In this document: one piece after another, positions 59,577 to 64,000 of the stretch
How positions within the stretch are numbered: the stretch's first letter is position 1
Layout of the letters: every line of letters starts with the position of its first letter
Source: Collybiopsis luxurians FD-317 M1
Taxonomy: Eukaryota; Basidiomycota; Agaricomycetes; Agaricales; Omphalotaceae
Direction of reading: 5' to 3'
NCBI GenBank assembly: GCA_000827265.1
Contig: KN834843.1
Coordinates: 62,001-126,000 of the forward strand
Length of the DNA stretch: 64,000 bases
Notes under the pieces: model-generated
Database searches by the model: none
What the model saw: only the letters and a program-made list of their open reading frames with translations
What the model was told of the DNA's origin: nothing
Program-made: the position numbers and the translations under genes

Positions 59577-60050
59577 TCAGCTTTCGCTCCGAGGACGGAA
59601 CTGAAAGTGAAAAATTGTGAATCCTATCCGTACATACCGCTTGAGCGTTAGGATAATTGTTAAATCCGGCCTCCCAAATCCGGCCCGAAGGAACGCTAGA
59701 AGCCGGGCTTGGGAAAGGCGATGAGCAAGTTTGGATTTTTTTGTTGTATAACGGGTCATCCTTCTCAGATAATCATCAATGAATCTACAGACTTCATCAT
59801 CGACTAGACATTGCAGCGTATATGAGGGCATGAACCTTACCTGAACACAACTTGGACTCGTATGTATGCGAATGCCGAGCAACTCATGAAACTTGAATTT
59901 ATCCATCTCTTCTTCGAGGAAGGCGTGCTTCTTCTGATTCCGAGGTGGAAAGTGCAAATGCTTGGAGTCGGAGAATGAACAAGACGCCAGTGGGAAGAGG
60001 AAAGGGCGAAGGATTAAAAAATCATAGCTTGACCAGATGACACCGTACAT
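59577..60050 (-). CDS. single-exon hypothetical ORF, 157 codons, doubtful
   Basis: An open frame with basic and aromatic stretches (HFPPRNQKKHAFLEEEMDKF; CRFIDDYLRRMTRYTTKKSK). It contains a GTAAGG...TGTAG pair that could be an intron. No signal peptide, no family and no second copy, so coding status is uncertain. Confidence 0.25.
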   Translation of the reverse strand: MYGVIWSSYDFLILRPFLFPLASCSFSDSKHLHFPPRNQKKHAFLEEEMDKFKFHELLGIRIHTSPSCVQVRFMPSYTLQCLVDDEVCRFIDDYLRRMTRYTTKKSKLAHRLSQARLLAFLRAGFGRPDLTIILTLKRYVRIGFTIFHFQFRPRSES

Positions 60051-60199
60051 ACATATACAAACGTAACATCACTCCAACACCCCACAGACTTTGCTATTCC
60101 CGTCATGTCCATACCAAATTTTTAAGCTTCTGTCAAACACCACAACGAAAAATGCTTGATATCACCTCAACTGGAACGACATCGTTTGATGGAACATGT

Positions 60200-61013
60200 T
60201 CAAATGAATACTGCAGTGGCACCCAGCATGATCCCACCCAGGATAACCGAGACAGCTACTCCCGACCTATCGTTAAACCCCCTAGCACGCAGCGAAAGCG
60301 CAGCGTTCGACGAAGTGGTCGACGCTGGCGTGCCTGATCCAGACCCTGCACTGGAGACCGCGGTAATTGTAGATTGCTGATTCGAAGACAGTGCCGTCAC
60401 TGTCGACTGCGAGGCCGGAAGCGTTCCAGTGGAGATGGCAAAAACAAGCGTGTTAGCCTCTCCAGTCAAAGTTCTTGTCGATGTAGATCCATCATCTAAA
60501 ACCTCCTCTTGAACACATTCGCCAGAGGTGGAAGCAGTGAGATGGCAATCTTGTCCTCCACCGAGCTGAGTTGAGCCCGCAGATGTCGTGGTGGGGAAAT
60601 TGGACTCAGCCCAGCCAGAGGCAGAGACGACGACAGTTTCTGTATGAGAAATGATGAATAGGAATATCAGGAGACAGGCGAAGCGCAGACTCACCGAAAA
60701 TCGTCGTCGTGGTAGTTATTAGTTCCGCGGATCCGTCAGTGTTTACCAGCCCTGTTGCAGTAATCTCATTCACGAGCACAAAAGTAGTGTTCGAGCCACC
60801 GCTGGCAGTCCCAATAGGCTGAGCCCATTCCGTCCCTAGTACAGATGCGCTGCTGAAACTAGGTTCAAATTGAAATAACGTTACAGAGGCTTGAGGTTGA
60901 GGAAGTGCATTGACAGAGCCTAGATAACATCGTAAAAATCGAGTTTCGAAGAAGAGAGAACTAAAAACAGTACTTATACCCCAAATCAGACCTAAAAAGA
61001 CCAGGTTCATCAT
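60200..61013 (-). CDS. GPI-type Ser/Thr-rich secreted protein
   Basis: Three exons, 60974-61013, 60695-60919 and 60200-60639, in phase, 234 residues. The signal peptide is MMNLVFLGLIWGISSVNA. The body is rich in Thr, Ser and Ala (TSAGSTQLGGGQDCHLTAST; STVTALSSNQQSTITAVSS) with two closely placed Cys. The C-terminus is hydrophobic (GVAVSVILGGIMLGATAVFI) after a short basic segment, as in GPI-anchored fungal surface proteins of unknown function. A second, decayed copy lies at 58360-59275. The role is inferred from architecture only. Confidence 0.65.
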
Positions 61014-61499
61014 GTCTGAATGCCTAGTAAACGGGTTTGTGGAAGATAGTACTTTTACAATGTCCTGGTGCCCCGAGGAACGTAGGAGTACAAGGAAAAG
61101 ACCTAATCCAGCCGGATGCTCCTATTACCACAGCCACAGGATCATTCCGGACAGTTCGGAAAGTTCTTGGCGCGCAGAGCGCGTATTCTATGTTGCAGAA
61201 ATACCTATGGGAAGTTGAAATATCTACTAGAGGTCCTAAACCTTATCCTCCATACATCTCATGAGACTCGAAGCCTAGAGGCCTGGGAAGCGAATATACC
61301 TCTCGGGACAAAACCGGACCGAGTTCAATTTATCCACATATTGAGTACTTATTTCACACTGTTGTACACAGTCACAAACAAGAAACCTACGAACTGTTTT
61401 ACAATCACTCAAGAGAATCTAAGCATATAACAAAGTAAAGCCAATGACCAAATTTAAACAAGAAATTTCAGTTGAGCGTTTAAGCATGATTTTGCTTAT
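61014..61499. other. intergenic; 3' flank of the peroxidase
   Basis: Short ORFs only; includes the promoter of the GPI-type gene and the peroxidase 3' UTR. Confidence 0.4.
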
Positions 61500-63415
<1,916 letters not shown>

Positions 63416-63497
63416 TTTTCGTCGAGTTCAAACGCCCAGGTTGACTTGGCTAAAGGAAGGGGGGCTGAGGAAGCACATGCTGGCTTTTCCTCCAGCA

Positions 63498-63503
63498 TTT
63501 ATA
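63498..63503 (-). promoter_or_regulatory. TATA box of the manganese peroxidase
   Basis: TATAAA on the minus strand, 83-88 bp upstream of the start codon. Confidence 0.65.
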
Positions 63504-64000
63504 CCTTCTGGAGGTGTAGAGACGAGCGGGTGGTACAAAGAGACGAAAGCTTGGATACAGAATGGTTCCTGAGTACGGCAAGCTCTGGCCATGATACGTT
63601 GATGGGTAAAGCGTGGCTGGGACAAATAGGCGGTACTCACCCGGCAAGCTCGTGAGAGGAAAGAAGTGTTTAATGTTCACCTTTCAGCCAATGGCTCGAA
63701 AGAGATACAGGGCTATTTCCAGTGGCGAAAGAAGCGAGTGAACTATTTTTGAACCGAGGGTTTGGAATCAACACAAGCGCCTGAGAATGTTTTCGCCACA
63801 GGTCTAAAGTGGTGTTCTTGCGGCGAAGGTTTTTTTTTTTTGTTGCTGTTGTTGTTAGTACACTCGTGTGCAGTTTATGCCGGAGCCGAGGGTAAAACGT
63901 GGCGATGAGGCGTTCTCGACTACAAGCAAGTGAATCATTGGGAACACCTTTTAGTACGCGTCAGACGTCAAACTCCCGAGACGATTGAGGGCTGTAGCAA
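63504..64000. promoter_or_regulatory. manganese peroxidase upstream region
   Basis: Non-coding. TGCACAC on the minus strand at 63866-63872 fits the metal-response core TGCRCNC, expected by chance often enough to be weak evidence. A poly-T run lies at 63830-63841. Confidence 0.4.

Overview
The window is nuclear DNA of a filamentous basidiomycete, most likely a wood- or litter-decaying agaricomycete. The evidence is genes cut by many 50-60 bp introns, a class II manganese peroxidase, a CE16-like secreted esterase, a Kre9-like GPI protein and a Ty1/copia element whose LTRs carry a CpG-decay signature. It is a gene-poor, duplication-rich accessory region anchored by one conserved gene, the 5'-3' exoribonuclease XRN1 (39247-44043, 10 exons, 1431 codons).

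Layout. 1-10.8 kb is repeat territory: a degenerate copia element on the minus strand (1838-6560, TSD AGCTC), a 172-bp tandem repeat, a diverged direct-repeat pair and a weak gene fragment. A Kre9/KNH-like GPI-anchored protein gene follows (10794-11503, minus). From 12.1 to 39.2 kb lies the central array. A spacer (A, 12.1-15.5 kb) is followed by two small secreted-protein genes on the plus strand (S1a, S2a) and, convergent to them, the 3' half of an SF1B helicase gene (hel1). All of this recurs as spacer B, S1b, S2b and hel2. Two further helicase copies (hel3, hel4) follow, and hel4 is divergently paired with XRN1. In front of hel3 and of hel4 sits a chimeric relic that joins the XRN1 5' end to the S2 3' end, so the array grew by duplication of the segment lying between S2 and XRN1. 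hel3 and hel4 are intact (784 and 785 aa), hel2 has lost one splice donor, and hel1 is truncated inside Walker A.

44-64 kb: a LAMTOR1-like gene (minus) whose 5' part and promoter are copied twice downstream, a five-exon gene of unknown function with a proline-threonine-glutamate tail and an apparent frameshift, a 12-exon CE16-like SGNH hydrolase with a broken duplicate, a SWIM-zinc-finger transposase relic, a small two-exon unknown gene, a GPI-type Ser/Thr-rich protein with a decayed copy, and an intact 14-exon manganese peroxidase (61500-63415, minus).

Best candidate for something undescribed: the XRN1-linked helicase array. Each complete helicase joins an N-terminal DEDD-exonuclease-like fold that has lost its acidic residues to a UPF1-like SF1B helicase core. 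It lies tail to tail with a family of two-cysteine secreted pre-pro-proteins and head to head with XRN1. A link to RNA decay or RNA-based defence is inference from domain type and location only.
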